This document shows positions 37,305-46,515 of a stretch of 64,000 nt of DNA, piece by piece. This DNA comes from Devosia rhodophyticola. Lineage in GTDB: Bacteria; Pseudomonadota; Alphaproteobacteria; Rhizobiales; Devosiaceae. The position numbers and the translations under genes are program-made. A model generated the notes under the pieces. The model was not told the origin of the DNA, did not search any database, and was given only the letters and a program-made list of their open reading frames with translations. Positions within the stretch are counted from its first letter, which is position 1, and every line of letters starts with the position of its first letter. Where the stretch lies: assembly GCF_028816475.1 (NCBI RefSeq), contig NZ_CP118247.1, forward strand, positions 1,178,001 through 1,242,000, written 5' to 3'.

Positions 37305-39650
37305 CTAGTTAGCGCGACAGGACACAGCAATACCAGGCGCCGACAGTGTCAGGTTGCCCGCATTTACAGTCAGGTTGGCGGTGCCATCGGTATACCGTTC
37401 ACCAAATGGGGCGGGGGCGCTATCCAGTTGAAATGCTGCTCCACCATTCCGGCTGACGCTGGCCACTTTTCCGGGTCCAGCCTGAGCGATAGAGACGCGC
37501 ATGGTTGTCCCGTCGTCGCATGTAAAGGCCATCGATTGTCCGGTCGGCGTCTGGCCGGATGGTGGTTGGTTTGAACCAATTCGATTGGCGGAACGCTGGG
37601 ATGGCGGCTGATTGGTCATGGCGGGATTAGGTTGGCCTGAAGGCGCTACCGACAAGCAAGCAGGTAGAAATTTTCCAATCGCGTCGGCCAAACCTTGGCT
37701 TGATCCTACCAACCGTCCACCACCAATCATGCCGAATGTGGCCGAGGGTCGCGCGCGCGACAGTGCCTGCCACATCGGATCATTCGGGGCAGTGCGGATC
37801 AATACCCCTGCGGACTCCTCACTCTGAATGAGCACTTGTCCCTGATATTGAAATGTCTGGCCCAATGCTTGCACATAGGCAGAGGTCTGGGCACCATTCT
37901 GCAAATTTCCGAAATCAACACTCATAATGGCCTCGATCCGGTCGCTGCCAGGAAGACACAATGCACTGAACCCGATCGCATCGGTTTCGGGAATGCCATA
38001 GGTCAATGAGTGGACCAAACGACCCGATCCGTCAGTATATTGTCCGGCGAACCAGATCGGGTTCGGTTCTGCGGGCTGAGGGGAGGCGGGGCTGACATTG
38101 GCGATGTTGTTCCAGCCGCAATGAGCCTTGAATATATCGAGCGCCGCGCGTGAGCCTTTCAGGCCAATATCGGCCTCAGCACCGTCAAACGAGACGTGGG
38201 CGTTGGTGCCGGCCTGGAGAGCACCAACAAAGGGATCGTTTGGATTGACGGTGAAACTGGGAATGTGGCCAACCAATCCGTAGTCGCCGATATGGGCGTT
38301 ATATTGAAACCTCTGACCGTCGACATTGAACGTGACCGGACCGGTGCGGCCCGCGGGCCCCTGTTCGGTGCTGACCAAGGGGACATCAACCGAGGCCGGA
38401 AGCCCCAAGCCCGTACACATGAAAATAATGCCTATGTCTTCCTCGCAATCATCACGGCAATCGAGTGCAGTAACGGTTTCGTATGCGCCGCCATTTGACC
38501 AGACGCGGTTCGCTGCGGGCGCGAGTGCCGGTGATGCGGGCTGTCCGCTCGCGGCCGCACCCTGGGCGACGCGCACGTCATAGGTCACCAGGTAATCCGC
38601 GCCATCGCCGGTCAACGTCTGGGTAAAGCGCCCCGTTCCCTGGCTGGCATTGATGGCGATATTTCCGATGAGATCACTGGCCCCGATGGAGTCCCATTCG
38701 CGCAGGTCCACCGACAAGGCCCCATATCCGTCGACGTGGGCATTGGGAGCCCATTCCTCGCCCCGATTTATGTCCTGTGCTGCGCCTGGATCATTGGGGA
38801 AACGGGCACCATTGCTGAACAGCAAGAAGACCTCGTCGCCACCAAAGCCGAAAGTGGTATCGTTGGCCCGCACCGAAATAATGTCGACGCCAAGCATACC
38901 CTGTTCTCCAACGGCATTGGCGCCTGGTGCCGGTGCTTCAGTGAATAATTGATCAACCACTTCATTGGCAATAACTGCCGCGCCAGCCAACCCCGCTCCA
39001 ACAGCGAGACCTTGAACAAACAATGAATCCTGATCGTTCGCGACTCCGATCAATTTGCCCTGATCCTGTGCCGGGACGTCGTTATTGACCAATGCGTTGG
39101 CTTGGGCGGGCTGAGTGTCCCGGTCCGGTGGAGCAGTGGGCACAACAGCCTGTGCGGTATGGCCTGCAGCGGGTGTGCAGTCGGCCAGAAAACTGGTCAC
39201 CGCAACGGTGTCTACATTGCTCAATACTGCAAGCACCGCGCCCTTGGCGGATATTACGATATGATTGCTCCCGGCAAGGATCTTCCACGCGGGGTCGCTT
39301 GCAGATGTTCGCACGAACATGCCCGGCGCCCGGCTCCTGTCAATTTTTTGCGCGCTGATCACGGCGGTGCCGGACGCGCCCTGCAAGCGTATGGACACTG
39401 TTTCGTTCATTGCTATGCCCGACAGGTCGCCGTAGAACTCGGCAGATATTTGCTCAGGCAGTTCAGGCTGACACCAGGCCAGAAACCGATCCAACTGGTC
39501 GCTACCAAGGCCATGGAGCGAGGCGTTCAATGCCTCTCCGTTCTTGAGCCATGAAACAGTGCCAACCTGGGCCTGACTGACGCTGGTCAACGCCAAAGCA
39601 AACAGAGCACCGGTTGCCAAGCATTTGGTGAATTTTGAAATGTTCATCAT
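37305..39650 (-). CDS. Large secreted protein, triplicated module plus MliC-like C-terminal domain
   Basis: Unrecognised as a whole. Read from ATG 39650 (MMNISKFTKC...) it has 781 residues and a clear signal peptide ending near SVSQAQ; the frame opens 18 codons earlier. Three diverged copies of a module of about 125 residues are seen, at roughly 12-140, 375-515 and 525-660. Each starts with a Trp (VSWLKNG, RVWSNGG, PIWFAGQ), has an inner FxxxC, a region like VLIRTAPNDPMWQAL, and ends FLADC, IFKAHC or FLPAC. Residues 230-350 resemble a C2-like beta domain. The last 75 residues (FTCDDGTTMRV ... IAVSCRAN) look like MliC, a lysozyme-inhibitor fold. Last of three adjacent secreted-protein genes. 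Confidence 0.72.
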   Translation of the reverse strand: MMNISKFTKCLATGALFALALTSVSQAQVGTVSWLKNGEALNASLHGLGSDQLDRFLAWCQPELPEQISAEFYGDLSGIAMNETVSIRLQGASGTAVISAQKIDRSRAPGMFVRTSASDPAWKILAGSNHIVISAKGAVLAVLSNVDTVAVTSFLADCTPAAGHTAQAVVPTAPPDRDTQPAQANALVNNDVPAQDQGKLIGVANDQDSLFVQGLAVGAGLAGAAVIANEVVDQLFTEAPAPGANAVGEQGMLGVDIISVRANDTTFGFGGDEVFLLFSNGARFPNDPGAAQDINRGEEWAPNAHVDGYGALSVDLREWDSIGASDLIGNIAINASQGTGRFTQTLTGDGADYLVTYDVRVAQGAAASGQPASPALAPAANRVWSNGGAYETVTALDCRDDCEEDIGIIFMCTGLGLPASVDVPLVSTEQGPAGRTGPVTFNVDGQRFQYNAHIGDYGLVGHIPSFTVNPNDPFVGALQAGTNAHVSFDGAEADIGLKGSRAALDIFKAHCGWNNIANVSPASPQPAEPNPIWFAGQYTDGSGRLVHSLTYGIPETDAIGFSALCLPGSDRIEAIMSVDFGNLQNGAQTSAYVQALGQTFQYQGQVLIQSEESAGVLIRTAPNDPMWQALSRARPSATFGMIGGGRLVGSSQGLADAIGKFLPACLSVAPSGQPNPAMTNQPPSQRSANRIGSNQPPSGQTPTGQSMAFTCDDGTTMRVSIAQAGPGKVASVSRNGGAAFQLDSAPAPFGERYTDGTANLTVNAGNLTLSAPGIAVSCRAN

Positions 39651-39766
39651 ACGCCCGATCATATTGGATTGGTTTTGAGAAACTGGGCCATCAGATCCAG
39701 TCATCGTTCAGCCGATTGGCGCGCGAGCGCTCAACATCATGATGTTGTGAGCGCCCGGGTGCGATG

Positions 39767-41152
39767 TCAATTTTGCTGGCCCGCCAGTGGTGGCGGTAAT
39801 GGATAGGTGCCCACGGCCGCAGGTTGAGAGTTGACTTGGCTATTTTGATTGATCGGGATGGCAGCCGGTGGAGGCGGCAGGAAGACACCACCGCCGGGCA
39901 AGGCATCACCGAACCGGTACTGGGGCTGAATCAGTTGTGTATCGGATTGGAGCGGGCCAAACGCTCGCGTTCCGTTGGGGTTTCCTGTCGGAATGGCGCC
40001 ATAGATGGGACCCTGGTTTCCAGAGGGGACAGCGCCATATTGTCCATTTTGCGTCGCAGCAGGTGGCGGGGCGACGCCGTAGTTACCGGCCGCACCACCA
40101 TTATTGCCATCTTGGCGAATAGGTGCTGCGCCATAAATGGAGTTATCAGGGCCCGCCGCTCCATTTGGCTGCAGCGCAGGCGCAGAGCCGTAAATCTGCC
40201 GCCGCTGTGGCTGTTGCAGTATCGGGGCGGCGCCATAAATCTGTTCGCGCTGCGGTCCCGGGACGGATGGCAGAAGGTTGGTTTGTCCATATCCACGTCT
40301 CAAACTTGGCCTCGGCGCATTGCTAACCGTCACACTTTGTTGCAAGGGCACGCGCCCGTAACCGCCAGTGGGCGAGCCGAGATTTGTAAAATTCTGTGTT
40401 CCGCCGACAGTTCCATAAGGCTGTGCGGCGGGGGGCGCCGCGCCATATTGATTTGCTGGTGCAGGCAGAACGGCATAGTTGCTCGGCGGCGCTGCATTTG
40501 CGTTATATCCGGGTTGACCAGGCGCGGGTGGCGGCAACTGTCCGTAGTTGCCATTGCCGTTGAGCAGAACGTTGGTCGGGGTTGGGTCGGGAGGTGGCGC
40601 GTTCAAAAAACTCGCATTGCTGTCAAGCGTTGAATAAGTGCTGGACTGGGTGCCATAATTGTTTGCTGGAGCGGGTATGCGATCATAGATCCCGTTGCCG
40701 CCACCTTGGTCCGCGCCATTGTTCAGATCCGGCACACGATCATATATGCGGTTGACCGCAGGCGCCTGCTGACTGTTGTTGTTCAAAAGTGAAGCATTGC
40801 CTAGTTGGCTGCCAAGTCCGTTGCCATTGGGAATGGCGCCATAAGGGCTACCGTTCTGGTTATTGTTCGTGCCCTGGTTGGCGTTGTTGGAGCCGCTGGA
40901 ACTACTGTTGTCATCCCCTCGGCTGCGACGGCGTGCTAGCTCAAGTGGCGTAGTGCCTGCTGCCAATCGTACAACGAGGTCGTCAGTTGGCCTTGTGTGA
41001 TTGAGCCCTTGTTGCCCGGGATTATACAACCCATCAAGCGACGCGTGGGCAGGGGTGGTACTAGCTGGCACGAACATGAATGCCGCCACCATACTGGTTC
41101 CAAGCAGTGCCGCTCGAGCTTTTTCTGCCGTCCGGGAAACTGACCTAAACAT
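39767..41152 (-). CDS. Secreted low-complexity protein with 13 YxxxP repeats
   Basis: Unrecognised. 461 residues: signal peptide (LLGTSMVAAFMFVP ... AHAS), a short Arg-rich stretch (ELARRRSRGDD), a Ser/Asn/Gly/Gln linker, then a long Pro/Asn/Gln/Gly-rich region. There the motif Y-[GDA]-x-[AVIL]-P recurs 13 times (YGAIP, YDRVP, YDRIP, YGQLP, YAVLP, YGAAP, YGRVP, YGSAP and others), spaced 15-40 residues apart. No globular domain or Cys pairs are visible. The regular Tyr-Pro motif suggests an extended fibrous, wall-binding or partner-binding region. It is the middle gene of the secreted trio. Confidence 0.7.
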   Translation of the reverse strand: MFRSVSRTAEKARAALLGTSMVAAFMFVPASTTPAHASLDGLYNPGQQGLNHTRPTDDLVVRLAAGTTPLELARRRSRGDDNSSSSGSNNANQGTNNNQNGSPYGAIPNGNGLGSQLGNASLLNNNSQQAPAVNRIYDRVPDLNNGADQGGGNGIYDRIPAPANNYGTQSSTYSTLDSNASFLNAPPPDPTPTNVLLNGNGNYGQLPPPAPGQPGYNANAAPPSNYAVLPAPANQYGAAPPAAQPYGTVGGTQNFTNLGSPTGGYGRVPLQQSVTVSNAPRPSLRRGYGQTNLLPSVPGPQREQIYGAAPILQQPQRRQIYGSAPALQPNGAAGPDNSIYGAAPIRQDGNNGGAAGNYGVAPPPAATQNGQYGAVPSGNQGPIYGAIPTGNPNGTRAFGPLQSDTQLIQPQYRFGDALPGGGVFLPPPPAAIPINQNSQVNSQPAAVGTYPLPPPLAGQQN

Positions 41153-41198
41153 TTTCGTCCCCTTTGCATTTCAAGGATCGGGATATGCACGTCGGTGA

Positions 41199-43777
41199 CT
41201 AAGACTTCAGTTGTGAAATATCGAGTTCAATCACGAACTGGAAGCCGCGCGTCTGTGTTGACTCAACCACTTCGGTCGAGGCACGGGAAATTGTGGTATC
41301 ACTGGACTCAAACATTCGTTCCCACGCTTCAGCAGAATAAAACAGCTTGAAGCCTTCCGCGCTGCCAAATGGCATGCTTTGGCGTCGCAGTTCCTCCTCG
41401 GACTTCGGCCGAATGGCAACCGCGCCAAGATTGGCACCGATATAGGTCGTCAGATTGAGTTTGTCGGGCAGATTTTCGACGGGACCGAGTTTGAACAATG
41501 TATCGGTCTGCATCAATGTCATGGAGGTCGCAATCGGCTTGATCGCTTTCAATGCAACAGTGTCATCGTCGTAAAGATCAATTGGCGAGCGATAGAGGCA
41601 GTAGTCGACGACCGCAGTCGTTTCAGCGAGGCCGCAACCTTGCCAATCATATTTCGCGCCACTACGATCGGATACACCCGTGACCTGATAGTCATCGATT
41701 TGCCGATCGAGAGATGAGCCCTCGCTCTTTGAATAATCGCCGCCAAATTCGCCAAGTGACAGGTTCAGCCCCGTGGTCGAGTCTGAGTTCGATCCGGAAT
41801 TTGTTGAAGTATTGGCATTGACCGGCCACCATCTTTCGACAGTCCCGAACTGTAGCCATGACTGCATGGTTGCAGCGGCGAGGAAATATGTGCCGTCGGT
41901 TGAGGATCGCTCGGTGTCGGTCCAACTGGAACTAGGCATACCATTCGACTGCAGCTCAATCCCGGTCACGCCCTCGGTTTTCATGCGCACATAGGCGACG
42001 CCGTTATTCACAAACGCATATACTTCGGGTTTGAAATTGAGGTGCACGCTTTGTGTGCGGTTGGTATCGAAATCGAGAAGTGTCTGCATGATGTCCGGCA
42101 TGCTGACCCGATCGAAACTGTAGGTGATGCCCATGCCCGCCGGATTGCTCGCATCGACCGGACCCTGGGCGGGGTGAACCCAGAAATAGCCGGGATCATT
42201 AGGGTCTGTTGCCGAATAGGGATGGGCCAGCAAGGCAATGCGGTCTGCCTCCTCGCGTGCTGCCTGTTCAGCATCATGCTGCGCTTGCAGCGCAACATAA
42301 TCCTGATCGGCCTGTGCGATGTTATCGTTGAGCGCCGATACTATGCCACGAAGGCTCAGCCAGTCGGCCACGGTGTCCACATACCAGATGTCGTTGACCG
42401 TCGCTGCCCGAGCGGTTTTAGTGGGTCGCATTTCCACGGTGCCACTATTTTCAAACATCATCAGGTCTGGTCGCGCCACGCTGACGATAAGGTTTGCGCC
42501 GATATCGGCGTCGCTGACGCGCCAGTGAGCCGTTGGCGCATTCAAATCTGTCTCGCCAAACAGAACCGGCGATCCGCTTACAGAATCGGGATCAATGTAC
42601 AAATATTTTTTGGTTTCACGGGCGCTGCGGAATAGGTACTCGTCCTTGTTGCCCGTCGGCTCAAGATACCAATTTGCCGCGCTGGTTGCGGTGTCCAGTC
42701 CGCTCGCACCTACCTGCCCATTCTGATCGGTAAATAATGACCTGCCGGATTTGAGCGTGGAGATGAGACGCATGTCCTTTTGACCCAGTTCCCAGGTGTC
42801 GCGCACCCAATCGGGCCGGAAGGGTACCAGAGCTTGGCCTTGATTGGTCGATTGGGGAATTGGTACATCCGCGCGTGGACCAGCGGGTAACATTGTAGGG
42901 TCGGAGACAGTCGGCGCCGTCGGCAATGGTCGTTGCAACTGCGCTTGCTGGGCCTGCTGGGCTTGTTGAACAGCATTTGTCTGCGCCGCAGGCACCCCAG
43001 GTGCGGTTTGCATAGCGGCGTTGATCAGATTTTCGTCCAGCACGAAATACTGATCCGGCTGCTGGGTCGTTTGATATTGACCGACGATGGTCTGCCCGCC
43101 GACGCCGAAATACCAAATGAACCCAGCCTGGCTTGGCAATATCAAGCGATTTCCGCTGGTTAGGAGCTGATAGGGCACAAAATTACCAGATTGGTCGACG
43201 TAGAGCACGTCGACATCAACGCCGGTCGTGTTGTCGACGGTAAGCTGGGGCTCGATCGCCTGTTGCTGCGCGGGTGCTGATTGAGGGGGTTGGGCTGCTT
43301 GAGTCTGCGCGCCACTGATACCAGCCTGAGCCACGGCATTTACATCAAGAAGCAAATATTGCGCGGGATCTGCGCTCATCGGGCGGTTGCCAATAATCAC
43401 GCTATTGCCGATACCAAAATACCAGACAAAGTTGGTCTGAGCCTGTAACAGAAGCCGAGTGCCGGTCTGCATTGTCTGATAGAGGACGTAATTTCCCCCT
43501 GATCAGTGTAAAGTACATCAACCGGATACCCGGTCGTATTGTCGACGGTCAGCGTTGGCTGTTGGGCACTTTGAGCGACCAATAAGCGGGCAGCAGTCGA
43601 ACCAACCTGTGGGGTCAACAGGGTTGGCGATGCTGCGGTGGAGTAAAGAGTATTAGGTGATAGGTGTTCGAATATGTTGGCGGCGGAGGCTGGGGCGATT
43701 TGAGATATCGCCAATGCTGAAGCCACTAAAATTGGTTCCGGCGCCAACTGCAAAAAGGCGGATTTCAGGGCAACCAT
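41199..43777 (-). pseudogene. Large secreted protein with two VHL-like domains and trefoil-like region, frameshifted
   Basis: Unrecognised as a whole; 859 residues when one base is restored in the C5 run at 43495-43499. Signal peptide at 1-32. Two copies of a beta domain (about 76-125 and 178-235: LTVDNTTGVDVDVLYVDQSG, then YQLLTSGNRLILP, WYFG) resemble the VHL beta domain. A Gln/Pro linker follows, then a beta-trefoil-like region (about 340-470, NWYLEPTG, HWRVSD), a short Glu/Ala helix near 485-515, and a 340-residue C-terminal region of unknown fold. The C-terminal region has a Ser/Thr/Gly-rich stretch (656-692) and a likely Cys715-Cys727 pair. The break matches other homopolymer losses here. 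First gene of the trio. Confidence 0.72.
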
Positions 43778-44105
43778 CTGTGTGTCCTTGTCAATAGGAT
43801 CGCCAAAAATAATAGGTGCACGCCCAGAATTAATGGGCCCAGATGATTGAAACTACGCTCTGATAACTTCAGAGTCGAGCGTTTTGAAATAGATAGCTGA
43901 TAGGGGCAGTCGATGACTTCCAGTATCCGTGCGAACCGTTAGTATGTCAGCGACATCGGACTATCTATGTAGTATATGTTTGGCGACACGACTGGCCATA
44001 TTGATCAGCCGGTCAAGACAGTTCTGCGTTCTCCCGGAATAAGGGCTCGCGTTTATTCGGCCTCGGACCCTAATCTTACTCTCGTATCATCGCTATCCAG
44101 CACTG
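43778..44105. other. Upstream region of the secreted trio
   Basis: About 330 bases containing, presumably, the promoter for the secreted-protein genes. No clear gene or repeat was recognised. Confidence 0.4.
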
Positions 44106-44448
44106 CAGCAAGGGCAAGAAACCATTGATGCGCGGTTGGCGGCGATGAAGCGCCACCACGGCATCAAACAGAACCTGCCCTTCGCTTACCTTGGCGAACT
44201 CCCCGATCTCGACAAGTCAAAGGTGAAGCGATCATTGTCGACCTCCTGAAACGGCTCAATGCCGAGTTTCAAAAGGATTTTCGAGTGCCGTTGGGTGCCA
44301 TATTTATCGACACACTAGCGGCCACTTTCAACATCGAGGACCAAAACGACAATAGCGAGGCTGCCAAGCACATCAAGACGCTCAGGCGCATCCGTGATGC
44401 CGTTGACAGAAGTGGTTCGGTTTGTCTGAACAGCTATCGGGGCTTCGC
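44106..44448 (+). pseudogene. Remnant of an AAA primase/helicase (RepA-like)
   Basis: Two adjoining frames read QQGQETIDARLAAMKRHHGI ... LPFAYLGELPDL and then GEAIIVDLLKRLNAEFQKDF, RVPLGAIFIDTLAATFNIED, KHIKTLRRIRDA. This is the central part of an AAA_25 RepA-type helicase, as found in plasmid, phage and island primases; the IDT run is its Walker B. A single-base break in an A3 run at 44219-44221 separates the frames, and the N- and C-terminal parts are missing. The IS3 element begins directly after it. Evidence that this region carried a mobile element. Confidence 0.7.
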
Positions 44449-44468
44449 TAAGTGGATTTTGGCCTTGG

Positions 44469-45299
44469 TTATGCCGCTGCCAGGATTGGCATCAGCGCAT
44501 TAAAGTAGGCTTCGTCCGGGGTCATCCGGTCAAGGCTCGAGTGCGGTCGCCGGCCATTGTAGAAGGCCAGATATTTGCCGATCGAGGTTCGCGCGTCCGA
44601 GACGGTGTCATAGGCGCGCAGGTAAACTTCCTCGTATTTGATGGACCGCCAGAGCCGCTCGACGAAGACATTGTCGCGCCATGCCCCTCTGCCGTCCATG
44701 CTGATGGCGATGCCATTGTCGCGCAGCAGGCCGGTGAAGGCCATGCTGGTAAATTGGCTGCCCTGGTCGCTGTTTAAGATTTCGGGGGCGCCGTATTTAC
44801 CCAGGGCATCCTCAACCGCCTCGATGCAGAAGCGCACGTCCGTGCTGATCGAGAGCCGCCAGGCCAAAACTCGACGGCTAAACCAGTCCACGACGGCCGC
44901 CAGGTAGGCGAAGCCGCGCGCCATGGGGATATAGGTGATGTCGATTGCCCAGACCTGATTGGGCCGGGTCACCGCCAACTTGCGCAGCAGATAGGGATAG
45001 ATCTTGTGGCCTGGCGCCCGCTTGCTGGTATTGGGCCGGCGATAGATCGCCTCGATGCCCATCCGCTTCATCAGCGTGCTCACGTGCAGCCGGCCAACAG
45101 CGAACCCTTCCCGACCCAGCAGATCGCGCAACATGCGGGCGCCGGCGAACGGGTAATCCAGATGCAGTTCATCGATCCGGCGCATCAGTGCCAGATCGCC
45201 GGGCGATGCAGGGCGTGGCAGGTAATAGACGCTGCTCCGGCTGATATTGAGCACTCGCGCCTGACTGGTCACTGACAGATCATGATCCCGATCGATCAT
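44469..45299 (-). CDS. IS3-family transposase, catalytic OrfB
   Basis: A 276-residue DDE integrase-fold protein. An HTH_21 region (DELHLDYPFAGARMLRDLL) is followed by the rve domain: first Asp in QVWAIDITYIP, second Asp in ILNSDQGSQFTS, Glu in NVFVERLWRSIKYEEVY. The family ending LAFYNGRRPHSSLDRMTPDE is intact. Its first ATG overlaps OrfA by 4 bases; as in other IS3 elements, a -1 frameshift may also give an OrfAB fusion. Confidence 0.94.
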   Translation of the reverse strand: MIDRDHDLSVTSQARVLNISRSSVYYLPRPASPGDLALMRRIDELHLDYPFAGARMLRDLLGREGFAVGRLHVSTLMKRMGIEAIYRRPNTSKRAPGHKIYPYLLRKLAVTRPNQVWAIDITYIPMARGFAYLAAVVDWFSRRVLAWRLSISTDVRFCIEAVEDALGKYGAPEILNSDQGSQFTSMAFTGLLRDNGIAISMDGRGAWRDNVFVERLWRSIKYEEVYLRAYDTVSDARTSIGKYLAFYNGRRPHSSLDRMTPDEAYFNALMPILAAA

Positions 45300-45607
45300 C
45301 GCTTTGCGCTCAGCAGGCCGGCTTTGCTGAGCGCTCCTTCCAAAAAATCATTCTCCAGCGTCAGCTGACCGATCTTGGCGTGCAGTGTCTTGACGTCCAC
45401 CGTCGGCGCGGTCGGTTCAGGGCGGGCCTCGCCGCCAAAAACATCGGCAGCCCCTTCCGGAAGCTGGCTGCGCCATTGCGTAATCTGGTTTGCATGCACG
45501 TCAAACTGCTGGGCCAGTTCCGCCAGGGTCTTCTCGCCCTTGATGGCAGCCAGCGCTACTTTGGCCTTGAACACCGGCGTGTGGTTGCGGCGGGGTCGTC
45601 TCGTCAT
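45296..45607 (-). CDS. IS3-family transposase, DNA-binding OrfA
   Basis: A 103-residue HTH_Tnp_1 protein: FKAKVALAAIKGEKTLAELA and QFDVHANQITQWRSQL form the helix-turn-helix, and a leucine-zipper-like stretch (VKTLHAKIGQLTLENDFL) follows. It binds the element ends and supplies the N-terminal part of the OrfAB transposase. Confidence 0.93.
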   Translation of the reverse strand: MTRRPRRNHTPVFKAKVALAAIKGEKTLAELAQQFDVHANQITQWRSQLPEGAADVFGGEARPEPTAPTVDVKTLHAKIGQLTLENDFLEGALSKAGLLSAKR

Positions 45608-45660
45608 GATTGCTCCTGTTCGCGGCCATACTGGCCGCCATCAGGCACAAAATCTACTTA

Positions 45661-45816
45661 TCCCGACGTCCAGATTTCCCGAGCCATCTCTCATGATGTA
45701 GCCCGCGCAAAACACGCGAGAACGAGTGCACCTCGGTTTCAAAGTGGGGATCGTAGTGGGGAAAGACAATGAACGTCGTAATTTTACGTTCAAAATCAAC
45801 CACTAAGGAAAAGTTA
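45661..45816. other. Gap between IS3 element and tRNA-Ser
   Basis: No gene is seen. The helicase remnant on the other side of the IS does not continue here, so the IS may have caused or marked a deletion. Confidence 0.4.
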
Positions 45817-45906
45817 TGGCGGAGAGAAAGGGATTCGAACCCTTGAGACGGTTCCCCGCCTACACACTTTCCAGGCGTGCGCCTTCGACCACTCGGCCAC
45901 CTCTCC
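45817..45906 (-). tRNA. tRNA-Ser (anticodon GGA)
   Basis: Read on the minus strand: acceptor GGAGAGG, D loop with GGTCGAAGG, anticodon arm with loop CTGGAAA (GGA), long class II variable arm, T loop GTTCGAATC, encoded CCA. Length 90. Confidence 0.95.
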
Positions 45907-46143
45907 GCATCGTGTTTGGGCCGGTGGAAGCGTCCGGTCCGTATCGGCGAAGCCGGTCACGAGCGGGCGCACTATAACCATCGCGCGTGGGTTCGCAAGG
46001 GATCACAGCAAAGAGATTTGTATTGTTTTTTCAATCGTCCTTACCCATCGTATACGAAGACCGATCATTGCGCTGAGACAATGGGCGCAGCTGCGCTATA
46101 ATGGCCCAACGGAATTTGACGCACCCCGGACCACAGAGGAAAG

Positions 46144-46470
46144 ATGATGCGGCTATTTTTGCGAATATTGGGTACCTGGCTCCTTGGCCTGACGCTGGTA
46201 CTGCTCGTCATCGACGGCACCAAATCTTTGGCAGCAAACGATATTGTTTTTACGTCGTTTGGCGCGATCTGGTCGGGTGTGCATTCGCCCAGCCTTGCTG
46301 CAGTCATCGCATTCCTTGACGGTCGATTTTTTGCCGATTTGCTGGAACGTTTATTTGTCATCATTCTGGGTTACCCAGCCTTTGCTGTTTTGGGCGTTCC
46401 CGGAATGGTGCTGGCAATATTGGGGCGGTCGCGCAAGCCGACGCGCTATGTGGTTCAGGACCAGTTCTGA
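46144..46470 (+). CDS. Small conserved inner-membrane protein
   Basis: A 108-residue protein with two hydrophobic helices: [17 protein letters not shown] near the N-terminus and [20 protein letters not shown] near residues 72-91, joined by a polar loop with [21 protein letters not shown] precedes the double ATG start (46144/46147). No function recognised. It lies 45 bases before msrA in the same direction. Confidence 0.7.
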   Translation: MMRLFLRILGTWLLGLTLVLLVIDGTKSLAANDIVFTSFGAIWSGVHSPSLAAVIAFLDGRFFADLLERLFVIILGYPAFAVLGVPGMVLAILGRSRKPTRYVVQDQF

Positions 46471-46515
46471 TTTCGTGCCGACGCGCCGAAAAAATGCTGG
46501 AAAAAGGAGACTGCG

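Larger units (their letters stand above)
44449..45660 (-). mobile_element. IS3-family insertion sequence
   Basis: Two overlapping transposase frames bounded by imperfect inverted repeats: TAAGTGGATTTTGGCC at 44449-44464, matched in reverse by GCACAAAATCTACTTA at 45645-45660. Length about 1.2 kb, as expected. No clear target duplication is seen, so the exact ends may be a few bases further out. Both genes are intact, so it may be active. Confidence 0.8.

Noticed and set aside
39824..40633. A 269-codon open frame on the plus strand
   Set aside because: It lies wholly opposite the YxxxP repeat gene, whose biased composition leaves the other strand open; it shows no start signal or family.
39767..41152. 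Reading the Tyr-Pro repeats as YxxP or EPIYA host-kinase motifs
   Set aside because: The spacing is YxxxP, not YxxP, and there is no EPIYA-like context, so a host SH2-domain link is not supported.
3574..43499. Phase variation at homopolymers
   Set aside because: The runs are only 3-5 bases long and occur in housekeeping-type transporter genes; such short runs seldom slip enough for phase switching.
44420..45680. Longer IS3 ends (TCTGAAC near 44425 and TCTGGAC on the opposite side)
   Set aside because: The distance to the inner repeat differs by 10 bases on the two sides, so the match is probably chance.
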